Source of the DNA: Campylobacter sp. RM5004 | Lineage (GTDB): Bacteria; Campylobacterota; Campylobacteria; Campylobacterales; Campylobacteraceae | Direction of reading: 5' to 3' | Assembly (NCBI RefSeq): GCF_022369455.1 | Contig: NZ_CP059599.1 | Coordinates: 1,144,409-1,208,408, forward strand | Length of the DNA: 64,000 nt | Shown: in pieces, positions 63,944 to 64,000 of the stretch | How the letters are laid out: every line of letters starts with the position of its first letter | Position numbering within the stretch: the stretch's first letter is position 1 | Notes under the pieces: generated by a model | The model's database searches: none | Seen by the model: only the letters and a program-made list of their open reading frames with translations | What the model was told of the DNA's origin: nothing | Program-made: the position numbers and the translations under genes

Positions 63944-64000
63944 CAATCTAATAAAACAAATGCTTTTATCTAAAGATTAAGAAAATTATATGGATTTAGC

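Overview
The window is a contiguous piece of a Campylobacter-type (Campylobacterota) chromosome. The DNA is very AT-rich, coding density is high, genes lie in long same-strand runs with 1-16 bp overlaps, and TTG/GTG starts and AAGGA ribosome sites are common. Several gene orders match C. jejuni from memory: cca beside a CiaD-like gene; mobB-fbp-small Cys protein-metG; DMT permease-kdsA-ribH-nusB; ilvI-ilvH-lpxD; ftsW-murG; patA beside two SGNH esterases. GyrA has the acidic C-terminal insert known from Campylobacter. The overall order, two lipoprotein subtilisin autotransporters and a dense family of short palindromic repeats suggest a species other than C. jejuni. I cannot name it.

Layout. 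1-4.8 kb (+): a 5'-truncated AsmA-like gene, an LprI-like gene with a probable frameshift, and a di-haem cytochrome c peroxidase. 4.9-15.5 kb (-): one run from a 51-aa membrane protein through azlC, azlD, two S8 autotransporters, leuD, leuB, a TPR-like gene, a CiaD-like gene, cca and trmL. 15.6-22.9 kb (-): POT transporter, tRNA(CAU), then mobB-fbp-metG-(MurF N-domain-like)-murF. 22.9-29.3 kb: a small lipoprotein, ald with a leader hairpin over its ribosome site, then prs, comF-like, gyrA and mntP. 29.5-34.3 kb (+): lctP-DMT-kdsA-ribH-nusB-pseudopilin. 34.4-37.5 kb (-): DegT aminotransferase, MetE/YxjG-like protein, Gfo/Idh dehydrogenase. 37.6-44.1 kb (+): putP and alaS-membrane protein-PBP1A. 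44.2-46.1 kb: CntK-like racemase (-), RNase P RNA, thioesterase and low-molecular-weight tyrosine phosphatase. 46.1-47.1 kb: about 1 kb of noncoding repeats with a 9-bp minisatellite. 47.1-51.0 kb: chemoreceptor (-), ureohydrolase and gltS (+). 51.0-61.3 kb (-): a ten-gene run ilvI-ilvH-lpxD-small protein-ftsW-murG-patA-patB-ape1-purine permease. 61.5-63.9 kb (+): a chemoreceptor coupled to a Sel1-repeat protein.

Themes. Much of the window builds or modifies the envelope: MurF, MurG, FtsW, PBP1A, O-acetylation genes, LpxD, KdsA and an AsmA-like protein. Branched-chain amino acids recur (leuBD, azlCD, ilvIH). Transport suits an organism that uses organic and amino acids (lctP, putP, gltS, POT).

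The most unusual signal is the repeat. An 18-20 bp sequence (AATTCCTAWTTYAAATTC or its complement) occurs more than 20 times. Most copies lie at gene 3' ends, often as head-to-head pairs that fold into strong hairpins. At 46.1-47.1 kb copies bound homologous 145-166 bp cassettes like the ends of a MITE. Copies also lie inside murG, lpxD, patB and ape1, read in more than one frame.
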